8,742 bases of DNA from Thiomonas sp. Its GTDB lineage: Bacteria; Pseudomonadota; Gammaproteobacteria; Burkholderiales; Burkholderiaceae. The notes under the pieces are model-generated. The model was not told the DNA's origin and made no database searches. It worked only from the letters and a program-made list of their open reading frames with translations. Below, one piece after another: positions 1-7,744 of the stretch (position 1 is its first letter; each line of letters starts with the position of its first letter). The stretch is taken from NCBI GenBank assembly GCA_027443745.1, contig DAIAZB010000724.1, positions 1-8,742 of the forward strand. The letters are read 5' to 3'. Made by a program: the position numbers and the translations under genes.

Positions 1-1319
<1,319 letters not shown>

Positions 1320-1387
1320 AGCCGTGCGTTCGAACATCACATGCCTTGGCACGATGTCGTCAAGCCCATGCACCACTTGTGATCCTT

Positions 1388-1400
1388 GCGGTGTGACCGC
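1388..1400 (+). promoter_or_regulatory. Small hairpin just upstream of the MFS start
   Basis: GCGGT and ACCGC pair around a GTG loop and end four bases before ATG 1405, where a Shine-Dalgarno sequence would be expected. If 1405 is the start, this hairpin occupies its ribosome landing site. If the start is ATG 1354, the hairpin is inside the coding region and carries no meaning. Confidence 0.3.
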
Positions 1401-1404
1401 TGCG

Positions 1405-2625
1405 ATGCCCTTGGGTGATCGGCAAAGCCTGCGTGTGCTCGCCATCCTGAGCACGCTGATGGCCTTCGCATCGATTTCGACCGATCTCTACCTTCCTGCG
1501 CTTCCGGCCATGGGCCACGCGCTCCACGCAGGTGTCGGGGCGATCGAATGGACCATCTCCGGCTACCTGATCGGGTTCAGCGTGGGGCAGTTGTTCTGGG
1601 GACCGATCGCCGACCGCCTCGGGCGCCGATTGCCGGTGGCGCTCGGACTGCTGCTGTTCATCGCCGGATCGGCGGGTTGCGCGCTGTCCACCAATGCCGC
1701 GTCGCTGATTGCCTGGCGCGGGGTGCAGGCGGTCGGCGCCTGCGCCAGCGTGGTCCTGGCGCGCGCGATGGTGCGCGACCTGTATGACGGAGCCCGCGCG
1801 GCCAGGATGCTGTCGACCCTGATCACGGTCATGGCGATTGCCCCGCTGGTTGGGCCGAGCGTCGGCGGCCTGATCCTGCGCCTGGCCTCGTGGCGCGCGA
1901 TCTTCTGGGCCCTGGTCGTCGTCGGCCTGCTGACCCTCGCTTCATTGCGGCTGCTGCCGGAAACGCTGCGCAGCGAGCACCGAAGCCGGGAATCGCTGCG
2001 CGCCGCCTTCCGGGGCTACGCCGAACTGCTCCGGCATGGCCCGCTGCTCGCCTATGCCGGTGCCGGGGGTTGCTTCTACGGCGGTGTCTATGCCTACATC
2101 GCGGGTACCCCCTTCGCCTTCATCGCGTACGACCACCTATCCCCGCAGGCCTACGGCCTGCTGTTCGCCGCGGGCATTCTGGGCATCATGGCGACGAACC
2201 AGATCAACGGCCGCCTCGTGGGGCGCCTCGGCAGCGATCGTCTGCTGCGCCGGGGCGCCTATGGCGCGGCCCTGGCTGCGGCCTGGAGCGTGGTGGCCGC
2301 GTCGACGGGCTGGGGCGGGCTCGCGGGGCTCGTGATCCCGTTGTTCGGGTTCGTGTCGGCGAACGGGTTCATCGTCGCCAACTCCATGGCCGGAGCGCTG
2401 GGCATCTTCCCCCGGCGTGCAGGCGCCGTCTCGGCGCTGGTCGGTTCGGTGCAGTACGGCAGCGGCATTCTCGGCTCGGCGTTCGTCGGCTTGTTTGCCG
2501 ACGGCACACCCAGGCCGATGACCTGGGTGATCGCGCTGTTCAGCGTCGGCAGCGTCCTTTGCGTGCATGTCCTGCGACCTGCGCCGTCGCGAGACCGGTG
2601 GGCCACAACTGGAGAAACACCATGA
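1405..2625 (+). CDS. Bcr/CflA-family MFS multidrug exporter (406 aa)
   Basis: Inner-membrane proton-driven efflux transporter of the major facilitator superfamily (DHA1, Bcr/CflA subgroup). The protein is hydrophobic throughout, consistent with twelve membrane helices. Visible signatures are SISTDLYLPALP at about 23-34 in helix 1, which is diagnostic for Bcr/CflA, the loop 2-3 motif GPIADRLGRR at 66-75, VRDLYD in the helix 4 region, and APLVGPSVGG at 146-155, which matches the antiporter motif C of helix 5. The start is chosen at ATG 1405 because family members have only a short tail before helix 1. ATG 1354 (423 aa) and an even earlier ATG at 1276 are in frame, and neither has a clear ribosome site. 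It lies 85 bases after the aldo/keto reductase and may be co-transcribed with it. Known relatives export bicyclomycin, chloramphenicol or sulfonamides; the substrate here is unknown. Confidence 0.92.
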   Translation: MPLGDRQSLRVLAILSTLMAFASISTDLYLPALPAMGHALHAGVGAIEWTISGYLIGFSVGQLFWGPIADRLGRRLPVALGLLLFIAGSAGCALSTNAASLIAWRGVQAVGACASVVLARAMVRDLYDGARAARMLSTLITVMAIAPLVGPSVGGLILRLASWRAIFWALVVVGLLTLASLRLLPETLRSEHRSRESLRAAFRGYAELLRHGPLLAYAGAGGCFYGGVYAYIAGTPFAFIAYDHLSPQAYGLLFAAGILGIMATNQINGRLVGRLGSDRLLRRGAYGAALAAAWSVVAASTGWGGLAGLVIPLFGFVSANGFIVANSMAGALGIFPRRAGAVSALVGSVQYGSGILGSAFVGLFADGTPRPMTWVIALFSVGSVLCVHVLRPAPSRDRWATTGETP

Positions 2626-2663
2626 CGACCCGAAAGCCGGGCCGCAGCCGGTTCCAAGTCTGA
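2622..2663 (+). other. 13-codon open frame overlapping the MFS stop (possible gene remnant)
   Basis: ATG 2622 overlaps the exporter TGA as ATGA and is preceded by GGAGAAA at 2611-2617, a good Shine-Dalgarno sequence at suitable spacing. It encodes MTTRKPGRSRFQV and then stops. The arrangement is what one expects at a translationally coupled downstream gene, but the frame ends at once, and I could find no recognisable continuation in the other frames up to 2850. It may be the stump of a deleted or frameshifted gene, a tiny peptide, or chance. Confidence 0.25.
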
Positions 2664-2833
2664 GCCCTTGGATGGGGTCGCAGGGGCATGGGCGCCCTCG
2701 ATGGGCCAACGTCAGGCACGGCCACAGAGTTGGAGTTGGCGGCCATGGGGCTCGTGCCGCGTCGACAGCCCGACACCACCGGCAAAGCGGTCGCCATCAT
2801 CGGCACAGCCCCGCCGGATCCAACGCCTTGTCA

Positions 2834-2847
2834 CGCACGGCCGTGCG
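2834..2847. repeat. 14-base perfect palindrome just past the efp stop
   Basis: CGCACGGCCGTGCG begins six bases downstream of the efp stop on the - strand. RNA from either strand could fold into a five-pair hairpin with a GGCC loop. No U-run follows in either direction, so it is not a canonical intrinsic terminator. It may protect the efp 3' end or assist Rho-dependent termination between the converging MFS and efp units. Confidence 0.35.
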
Positions 2848-2853
2848 AACGGT

Positions 2854-3408
2854 TCAGACGCGGCCCTTGTATTCGCCGGTACGGGTGTCGATTTCGATCT
2901 TGTCGCCCGTGGCCACGAAGATCGGCACCGGGATTTCCACGCCGGTGGAAATTTTTGCCGGCTTGAGCACCTTGCCGGAAGTGTCACCCTTCACGGCCGG
3001 CTCGGTGTAGATGATCTCGCGCACCACGGTGTTGGGCATCTCCACCGAGATGGCCTTGCCGTCGTAGAACACGACTTCGACGGGCATGCTGTCTTCGAGG
3101 TAGTTGATGGCGTCGCCGAGGTTGTCTTTTTCCACTTCGTACTGGTTGTACTCGGTATCCATGAAGACATACATGGGGTCGGCGAAGTAGGAATAGGTGC
3201 AGTCTTTGCGGTCGAGCATGACTTGATCAAGCTTGTCGTCAGCCTTGTAGACGACTTCGGTGCCACCGCTGGTCAGCAGATTCTTCAGCTTCATCTTTAC
3301 CGTGGCGGCGTTGCGGCCACCGCGGCTGTATTCGGTCTTTTGCACGACCATGGGATCCTTGCCCACCATGATGACATTGCCGGCGCGGATTTCTTGAGCG
3401 AGTTTCAT
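2854..3408 (-). CDS. efp: Translation elongation factor P, arginine-32 type (184 aa)
   Basis: EF-P binds between the ribosomal P and E sites and restores peptide bond formation when ribosomes stall at consecutive prolines. The protein has the normal length and layout: an N-terminal KOW-like domain (about 1-62), a middle OB domain (about 65-125) and a C-terminal OB domain ending in [17 protein letters not shown]. The modified loop reads YSRGGRNAA, so the tip residue is Arg32 and not the lysine that EpmA modifies in E. coli. That is the type rhamnosylated by EarP, and earP lies 73 bases upstream on the same strand. The start ATG at 3406-3408 is fixed by the conserved [13 protein letters not shown]. 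The leader has no Shine-Dalgarno sequence: the bases before ATG read CTCTCCTGATTT, which is pyrimidine-rich. No separate lysine-modification genes are seen here. Confidence 0.98.
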   Translation of the reverse strand: MKLAQEIRAGNVIMVGKDPMVVQKTEYSRGGRNAATVKMKLKNLLTSGGTEVVYKADDKLDQVMLDRKDCTYSYFADPMYVFMDTEYNQYEVEKDNLGDAINYLEDSMPVEVVFYDGKAISVEMPNTVVREIIYTEPAVKGDTSGKVLKPAKISTGVEIPVPIFVATGDKIEIDTRTGEYKGRV

Positions 3409-3481
3409 AAATCAGGAGAGAACAGGTGTCTGTTGAAAAGTCAACGTCGCATTTTAGCCAGGGGCTGGCCCTGGTCGCTGA
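3409..3481 (-). promoter_or_regulatory. earP-efp intercistronic region with two inverted repeats
   Basis: This 73-base spacer on the - strand holds CCAGGG/CCCTGG around a five-base loop (3458-3474), just past the earP stop, and GTTGA/TCAAC around four bases (3432-3445). The second repeat overlaps TTGACT, a fair -35 hexamer for an efp promoter, but I see no good -10 at 16-18 bases from it. A TAAAAT sits between the two repeats without a matching -35. efp may therefore have its own promoter as well as read-through from earP. Neither hairpin is followed by a U-run. Confidence 0.35.
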
Positions 3482-4639
3482 CTACAGCGGTACGGTCTGC
3501 GTATGCTGGGCGCGCCCAGCCGTCAGCAGTTGGCTGGCCAGGTCAGGCTGGCTGGCCAGGCGGTTGCACCAGGTGCGGGCGTGGCGGCGCAGTTGCGGCA
3601 ACGCGGTGACGAACTCGGACCAGGCGCTGTCCAGATCGAGGTTGCGGTTCCAGGCCGTCCAAAGCGGAATGATGGCGTCGCGCACGTCGGCCGTTGCGTC
3701 CTTGAGATAGAGATCGAAAAAGGCGTCGAGCTTCTTGTCATGCACGCCGTCTTGCTGGGGGTAGATGTGCCACACCATCGGGCGTGCTGCCCACTGCGCG
3801 CGGACGAAGGAGTCTTCGCCGCGCACGATGCAGACATCGGCCGCCCAGAGCAGTTCGTCGAAGCGCTCCTGCGGCATGAAGGGCAGGGCGCAGAGGGTGA
3901 GGCTGCCGCGCACGGTGGTCTGACCGGTGAGCAGTTGCATATGCAGCCAGTCGTTGACGGCTTCGATGATGGGGCCGGGACAGATCCACAGCACGGTGGG
4001 GCGATCAGCGGTGGCCAGGCCCTGCAACCAGGACTCCAGCCTTGCACGCGCATAACTGAACAGCACCACCGTGGTGGCATGCTCGGGTGGTGGGGGAAGG
4101 CTGAGGGAGCGCAGGGCGATGCGGCGGGCGGCGGGCATGGCTTGCCAGGCGTCACGCCGGGCAAGCAGATCGGCTTCGCGAATCAGGCCGCCGGTGGCCG
4201 GGGTGAAGCCGGGAAAGAAAAACAGCTTGTTGATGCCGCCGGGCTGCGGCGAGGGCTTGAGGTGGCTGCCTTCGACCCAGGGTTCGGCACTGAGGTGTTC
4301 GAGATTGAACCAGCGCAGGCGTTCGGCACCACGCTGCTGGACACGTTCGAGGAAAGCAGGAACCAGTTTGCAGCCAAACAGCTCGACCACCACGTCGCCG
4401 GGTTCGAGCTGGAGCTGGCGGCCCCAGTTGAACACCTGGACGCCGTCCACGCTCTGTTGTGCCAGGCGCGGATTGATCTGCGGGCAAATGACGCGGAAGG
4501 TGTTCAAATCGTCGACGAACAGCCGCACGTTGCGGCCATGCTCGTGCGCGAGCTGTCGTGCCAGACGCCAGCCCACGCCGATGTCGCCGAAGTTGTCCAC
4601 GACATGACAGAACAGATCCCAGGTATCGCGTTGGTTCAT
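3482..4639 (-). CDS. earP: EF-P arginine rhamnosyltransferase EarP (385 aa)
   Basis: EarP (formerly DUF2331) is a cytosolic inverting GT-B glycosyltransferase that moves L-rhamnose from dTDP-L-rhamnose to Arg32 of EF-P. The N-terminal acceptor-side domain carries VVDNFGDIGVGWRLARQL at 13-30, in which Asp15 and Asp19 match the catalytic or acceptor-binding aspartates described in Pseudomonas and Neisseria EarP. The C-terminal domain carries RGEDSFVRAQWA at 273-284, with Glu275, Asp276 and Ser277 matching the nucleotide-sugar site. Length is typical. The start ATG at 4637-4639 is fixed by the conserved N-terminal motif, since no other good start lies near it. It is upstream of its substrate gene efp on the same strand, the known gene order for this pair. 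The 5' end faces the glycosylase gene across 33 bases, so its promoter probably lies inside that gene. Confidence 0.97.
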   Translation of the reverse strand: MNQRDTWDLFCHVVDNFGDIGVGWRLARQLAHEHGRNVRLFVDDLNTFRVICPQINPRLAQQSVDGVQVFNWGRQLQLEPGDVVVELFGCKLVPAFLERVQQRGAERLRWFNLEHLSAEPWVEGSHLKPSPQPGGINKLFFFPGFTPATGGLIREADLLARRDAWQAMPAARRIALRSLSLPPPPEHATTVVLFSYARARLESWLQGLATADRPTVLWICPGPIIEAVNDWLHMQLLTGQTTVRGSLTLCALPFMPQERFDELLWAADVCIVRGEDSFVRAQWAARPMVWHIYPQQDGVHDKKLDAFFDLYLKDATADVRDAIIPLWTAWNRNLDLDSAWSEFVTALPQLRRHARTWCNRLASQPDLASQLLTAGRAQHTQTVPL

Positions 4640-4647
4640 CAGCTAGG

Positions 4648-4661
4648 CGGCGCAGGCGCCG
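4648..4661. promoter_or_regulatory. Palindrome between the divergent earP and glycosylase starts
   Basis: CGGCGC and GCGCCG flank AG, giving a near-perfect 14-base palindrome in the 33-base divergent gap. Its centre is about 15 bases from the earP start codon and 18 from the glycosylase GTG. It could bind a dimeric regulator acting on both genes, or form a GC hairpin in both leaders near the ribosome site. Neither gene has a visible Shine-Dalgarno sequence here. GC-rich DNA makes short palindromes common, so the role is open. Confidence 0.35.
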
Positions 4662-4672
4662 TTCGTTCGAAT

Positions 4673-5353
4673 GTGGATGTGTACGACGCGCATTGTCGTC
4701 GCTGTTCGCGTCTGGCAGATTTTCGCGATGCGGTGCATGCACGCCATCCGGGTTACACCTGTCTGCCGGTTCCGTCCTTGGGCCCGCTTTGCGCATCGAT
4801 GCTGCTGGTGGGCCTGGCGCCCGGTCTGCATGGCGCGAACGCCAGCAACCGGCCGTTCACCGGAGACGGTGCCGGGCCGCTGTTGTACGGCACGCTGACC
4901 GATCTGGGCCTGGCACGGCGCGAGCCGCAAGTGGCCATCACCGATCATCCCTCCAGCATCACCGCGGGTGATGGGTTGGCCTTGCTGAACTGCCGCATCT
5001 GCAACAGCGTGAAGTGTCTCCCGCCCGATAACAAGCCCCTGCCCGCCGAGGTCCGTGCCTGCAATCCGTACCTGCAGGCTGAACTACAGGCCATGCCGCA
5101 ACTCAGGGTGATCGTCGCGCTGGGCACCGTGGGCCACGGCGCCGTGCTCATGGCGCTGGGGCTGAAGCCCTCGGCGGCCCGTTTCGCGCATGGGGCGCGC
5201 CATGAACTGAGCGGCATCACCCTGTACGACAGTTATCACTGCAGCCGCTACAACCAAAACACGGGGCGCCTCACGGCGGCCATGTTCCGTGAGGTGCTCT
5301 GCGAGGCCGCGCGTGAGGCCGGGGCCATCACTTCACCAGACTCGACACGATGA
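4673..5353 (+). CDS. Family-5 (UdgB-like) uracil-DNA glycosylase with Fe-S cluster
   Basis: Base-excision repair enzyme that cuts uracil, and in characterised family-5 members also other deaminated bases, from DNA. It resembles Thermus UdgB along its whole length. Motif A is [10 protein letters not shown] (47-56), lacking the catalytic Asp or Asn of other UDG families, as is normal for family 5. RPFTGDGAG (60-68) follows, and SYHCSR (187-192) carries the motif-C His189. Four cysteines placed to hold a 4Fe-4S cluster are Cys8, Cys11, Cys115 and Cys130. An additional CxxC (107, 110) precedes Cys115. The start is uncertain: GTG 4673 gives seven residues before the first cysteine, as in relatives; GTG 4679, TTG 4631 and ATG 4604 are also in frame, the last two inside the antisense earP start. 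Its TGA overlaps the uvrC ATG, so the two are translationally coupled. Confidence 0.9.
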   Translation: MDVYDAHCRRCSRLADFRDAVHARHPGYTCLPVPSLGPLCASMLLVGLAPGLHGANASNRPFTGDGAGPLLYGTLTDLGLARREPQVAITDHPSSITAGDGLALLNCRICNSVKCLPPDNKPLPAEVRACNPYLQAELQAMPQLRVIVALGTVGHGAVLMALGLKPSAARFAHGARHELSGITLYDSYHCSRYNQNTGRLTAAMFREVLCEAAREAGAITSPDSTR

Positions 5354-7326
5354 AGCAGTCACCGGACCCGCCGCGCCCCGCTGCAGGCAGTGCCGACGTT
5401 GCCGACCCCGAGGCGCTGGCTCGGCAGATCGCCGCCTTGCCTCATCTGCCCGGCGTCTATCGCTATTTCGCGGCCGACGGCACGCTGCTGTACGTGGGCA
5501 AGGCGCGCGACCTCAAAAAGCGCGTATCAAGCTACTTTCAGAAAGACCATGGGGGCACACGCATCGGCCATATGGTGTCGCGCATCGCGCGATTGGACAC
5601 CACGGTGACCGGCTCCGAGGCCGAAGCTCTGTTGCTGGAAAACAACCTGATCAAGACGCAGGATCCACGCTACAACATTCTGTTTCGCGACGACAAGTCC
5701 TATCCTTATCTCAAGCTCACCACGGGACATGACTTTCCGCGTATGGTGTATTTCCGCGGTGTCGTGGACCGCAGGCATCGCTACTTCGGGCCTTATCCGA
5801 GTGCCTGGGCTGTCAAGGAAAGCATCGCCTTGCTGCAGAAGGTGTTCCTGCTGCGCACTTGCGAAGATACCGTGTTTGCCAACCGCAGCCGGCCCTGCTT
5901 GCTGCACCAGATTCATCGCTGCACGGCCCCTTGCGTGGGACGCATTTCGAGCGAGGCCTATGCCGCGGACGTGACCGCCGCGATGCGCTTTCTGCGCGGT
6001 GAACATGACGGCGTGCTGAAGGATCTGGAGCTGCGCATGCATGATCTGGCCGCGCATCTGCGCTTCGAGGAAGCGGCCGTGGTGCGCAACCAGATCACGG
6101 CCTTGTCGCGCGTGCTGCACCAGCAGAGCATGGAGGTGGGCAGCGACCAGGACGCCGATATCCTGGCCGTCGTGCTGCAGAATGACCGCGCCTGCGTCAA
6201 CCTGGCGATGGTGCGCGGCGGGCGGCACCTCGGCGACCGTGCTTACTTCCCCAGCCATGTGCGCTGGCTGGATGTGGCGGCGGGTGAGGGCGGCGCAGCG
6301 TCTGGTGAGGCGCCGTCCCCGGGCGAGTCTGGCGGGGGCTCTGCGGACGCATTGAACAATATGGCCGCATTGCAGGCCGTGCTCGACGCTTTCATCGCTC
6401 AGCATTACCTGGAGTTGCCGCTGCCACCAGTGCTGGTTTGCAACGTGGCCGTGGACGCCGAACTGATGGCGACCTTGCAGCAGCATGGCGGCCAGCGCTG
6501 CCAGGTGGTGAGCGCTCCGCGCGGCATGCGCCGGCGTTGGCTGGACATGGCGGTGCAAGGCGCACAACTCGCGCTGGCGAGGCTGTTGGCCGAGGAGGGC
6601 GCGCAGCATCACCGCACGCGCGCTCTGGCGGATGCGCTGGGCCTGGATGCGCAGGATCTGGACGCTTTGCGCATGGAGTGCTTCGATATCAGCCACACCG
6701 CAGGCGAGGCGACCCAGGCTTCCTGCGTGGTCTTTCAGCACCACGCGATGCAGTCTTCGCAGTACCGCCGATACCGTATCGACGGCATCACCCCTGGCGA
6801 CGACTATGCCGCCATGCGCCAGGTGCTCACCCGCCGTTATGCCAAGTTGGCGGAGGCGGCCGAGACCCAACTGGCCAAGCTGCCCGATCTGGTGCTGATC
6901 GACGGTGGCCGTGGTCAGGTGTCCGCTGCGCGTGAAGTGTTCGAAGAACTGGGCCTGGACATCACCCGCTTGGTTGGCGTGGAGAAGGGCGAGGGCCGCA
7001 AGGTTGGCCTGGAGGAACTGGTGTTTGCCGACGGACGCCCCAAGGTGACGCTGCCGCCAGACAGTCCCGCGCTGCTGCTGGTGGCTCAGGTGCGTGACGA
7101 GGCACATCGATTCGCCATCACCGGCATGCGGGCGCAAAGGGCGCGCACCCGGACCGGCAGTTCCAAGCTCGAGGACATCGCCGGCATCGGCCCCAAGCGT
7201 CGTGCGCGGCTGCTTTCCCGTTTCGGTGGCGTTCGCGGCGTGGCCACCGCCAGCATCGAAGACTTGATGACGGTTGATGGCATTTCACGCGACTTGGCGC
7301 AGAGCATTTATGCCGCTCTTCACTGA
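5350..7326 (+). CDS. uvrC: UvrABC excinuclease subunit C (658 aa)
   Basis: Nucleotide-excision repair nuclease that joins the UvrB-DNA complex and cuts on both sides of the lesion. Domains in order are: the GIY-YIG nuclease for the 3' cut (about 31-110, with GVY 35-37, YVG 48-50, Arg58 and the conserved glutamate in [10 protein letters not shown]); a UvrB-binding UVR motif (about 225-258); the RNase H-like domain for the 5' cut, with Asp446 in CFDISH, Asp518 in LIDGG and His586 in DEAHRF; and tandem helix-hairpin-helix motifs from about 604 to the end. It is some 48 residues longer than the 610-residue E. coli protein. Part of this is a Gly/Ala/Ser-rich, acidic linker at about 308-335. ATG 5350 overlaps the stop of the glycosylase gene, with no ribosome site of its own. 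pgsA, which commonly follows uvrC in proteobacteria, is absent here. Confidence 0.98.
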   Translation: MKQSPDPPRPAAGSADVADPEALARQIAALPHLPGVYRYFAADGTLLYVGKARDLKKRVSSYFQKDHGGTRIGHMVSRIARLDTTVTGSEAEALLLENNLIKTQDPRYNILFRDDKSYPYLKLTTGHDFPRMVYFRGVVDRRHRYFGPYPSAWAVKESIALLQKVFLLRTCEDTVFANRSRPCLLHQIHRCTAPCVGRISSEAYAADVTAAMRFLRGEHDGVLKDLELRMHDLAAHLRFEEAAVVRNQITALSRVLHQQSMEVGSDQDADILAVVLQNDRACVNLAMVRGGRHLGDRAYFPSHVRWLDVAAGEGGAASGEAPSPGESGGGSADALNNMAALQAVLDAFIAQHYLELPLPPVLVCNVAVDAELMATLQQHGGQRCQVVSAPRGMRRRWLDMAVQGAQLALARLLAEEGAQHHRTRALADALGLDAQDLDALRMECFDISHTAGEATQASCVVFQHHAMQSSQYRRYRIDGITPGDDYAAMRQVLTRRYAKLAEAAETQLAKLPDLVLIDGGRGQVSAAREVFEELGLDITRLVGVEKGEGRKVGLEELVFADGRPKVTLPPDSPALLLVAQVRDEAHRFAITGMRAQRARTRTGSSKLEDIAGIGPKRRARLLSRFGGVRGVATASIEDLMTVDGISRDLAQSIYAALH

Positions 7327-7402
7327 GCCCACGATGTCGCCGCACGGGTTGGCGCCAGGTGACGACGAACGGCCCAAGGTTGTCCGTACGTGCAAGACCC
7401 TG

Positions 7403-7411
7403 TGGCATAAT
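7403..7411 (+). promoter_or_regulatory. Extended -10 promoter element of the tRNA-Val gene
   Basis: TGG followed by CATAAT makes an extended -10, ending ten bases before the mature tRNA 5' end, so transcription would begin at or just before the tRNA. The nearest -35-like hexamer is TTGTCC at 7380-7385 with a 20-base spacer, which is too long to be convincing. The extended -10 may compensate. Confidence 0.5.
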
Positions 7412-7421
7412 CGCGGGTTTC

Positions 7422-7496
7422 GGGTGGTTAGCTCAGCGGTAGAGCACTGCCTTCACACGGCAGGGGCCACAGGTTCGATCCCTGTACCACCCACCA
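7422..7496 (+). tRNA. tRNA-Val, anticodon CAC
   Basis: The cloverleaf folds without mismatch. The acceptor stem GGGTGGT (7422-7428) pairs with ACCACCC (7486-7492), followed by discriminator A and an encoded CCA (7494-7496). The D arm is GCTC/GAGC around AGCGGTA. The anticodon stem CTGCC/GGCAG surrounds loop TTCACAC, with anticodon CAC at 7454-7456, which reads the valine codon GUG. The variable loop is GGGCC and the T arm is ACAGG/CCTGT around TTCGATC. It stands alone between uvrC and pbpG with its own -10 and terminator. GUG is a frequent valine codon in this GC-rich genome. Confidence 0.97.
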
Positions 7497-7528
7497 AAAT
7501 CAACAGATCTCATCGGGCCATCCTGATC

Positions 7529-7557
7529 AACAGCCACGCATCGTGGCTGTTTGTTTT
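7529..7557 (+). terminator. Intrinsic terminator after tRNA-Val
   Basis: A perfect ten-pair stem, AACAGCCACG with CGTGGCTGTT, encloses a CAT loop and is followed by TGTTTT. This is the strongest intrinsic terminator in the window. It lies 33 bases past the tRNA CCA and separates the tRNA unit, and any read-through from uvrC, from pbpG. Confidence 0.88.
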
Positions 7558-7672
7558 GGGCGTTGGGGCCGAGCCGCGTCGCATGTCTCGATGCAAGTCT
7601 CCAATCTCTCGGCCGAGGGCGGAGCACAGATCCGCAACGACCTGCTCAATTCTGGGTTTACCTCAAGTCCAA

Positions 7673-7696
7673 GATGCAAACTTTTGATCTTGCATC
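7673..7696. repeat. Inverted repeat GATGCAA-N10-TTGCATC upstream of pbpG
   Basis: GATGCAA (7673-7679) and TTGCATC (7690-7696) are perfect inverted copies with ten bases between. A third copy in direct orientation is at 7590-7596. A second pairing, CAAGAT (7670-7675) with ATCTTG (7687-7692), interleaves with the first. The right arm coincides with the putative pbpG -35, so it could be an operator. It is also followed by a T-rich run (7699-7710), so a weak A/T-rich terminator is an alternative reading. Confidence 0.4.
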
Positions 7697-7718
7697 CATT
7701 TTTCCCTTTTGTTACGCT
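7690..7718 (+). promoter_or_regulatory. Putative pbpG promoter
   Basis: TTGCAT (7690-7695) and TACGCT (7713-7718) are 17 bases apart, and the -10 is preceded by TGT, giving an extended -10. Both hexamers match consensus only partly. The predicted transcript would start near 7725, leaving about 20 untranslated bases before ATG 7745. Confidence 0.4.
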
Positions 7719-7744
7719 GCTGGTCAATTCTCGCTACTCACGCC

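Noticed and set aside
2540..2806. 88-codon - strand frame in the gap after the exporter
   Set aside because: It overlaps the conserved end of the exporter in antisense, has no recognisable similarity and no convincing start signal.
2668..3609. 313-codon + strand frame across efp
   Set aside because: Antisense to efp, a highly conserved gene; its product (many His, Val, Asp) is the mirror of EF-P codons.
3503..4672. + strand extension of the glycosylase frame through the whole of earP
   Set aside because: The 616-codon frame is open only because the antisense earP codons avoid stops in it. Homology to family-5 glycosylases begins near 4680, so the upstream part is not coding.
5527..7137. 536-codon open frame on the - strand
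   Set aside because: It is fully antisense to uvrC, whose domains and catalytic residues are intact. The translated product has the low-complexity look of a shadow frame.
7422..7496. tRNA gene as an integration site for a mobile element
   Set aside because: No integrase gene and no repeat of the tRNA 3' end is present downstream within the window; the next gene is the housekeeping pbpG.
7608..7617. Ten-base palindrome CTCGGCCGAG between the tRNA and pbpG
   Set aside because: Short GC palindromes of this length are common in such DNA, and it has no clear relation to a promoter or gene end.
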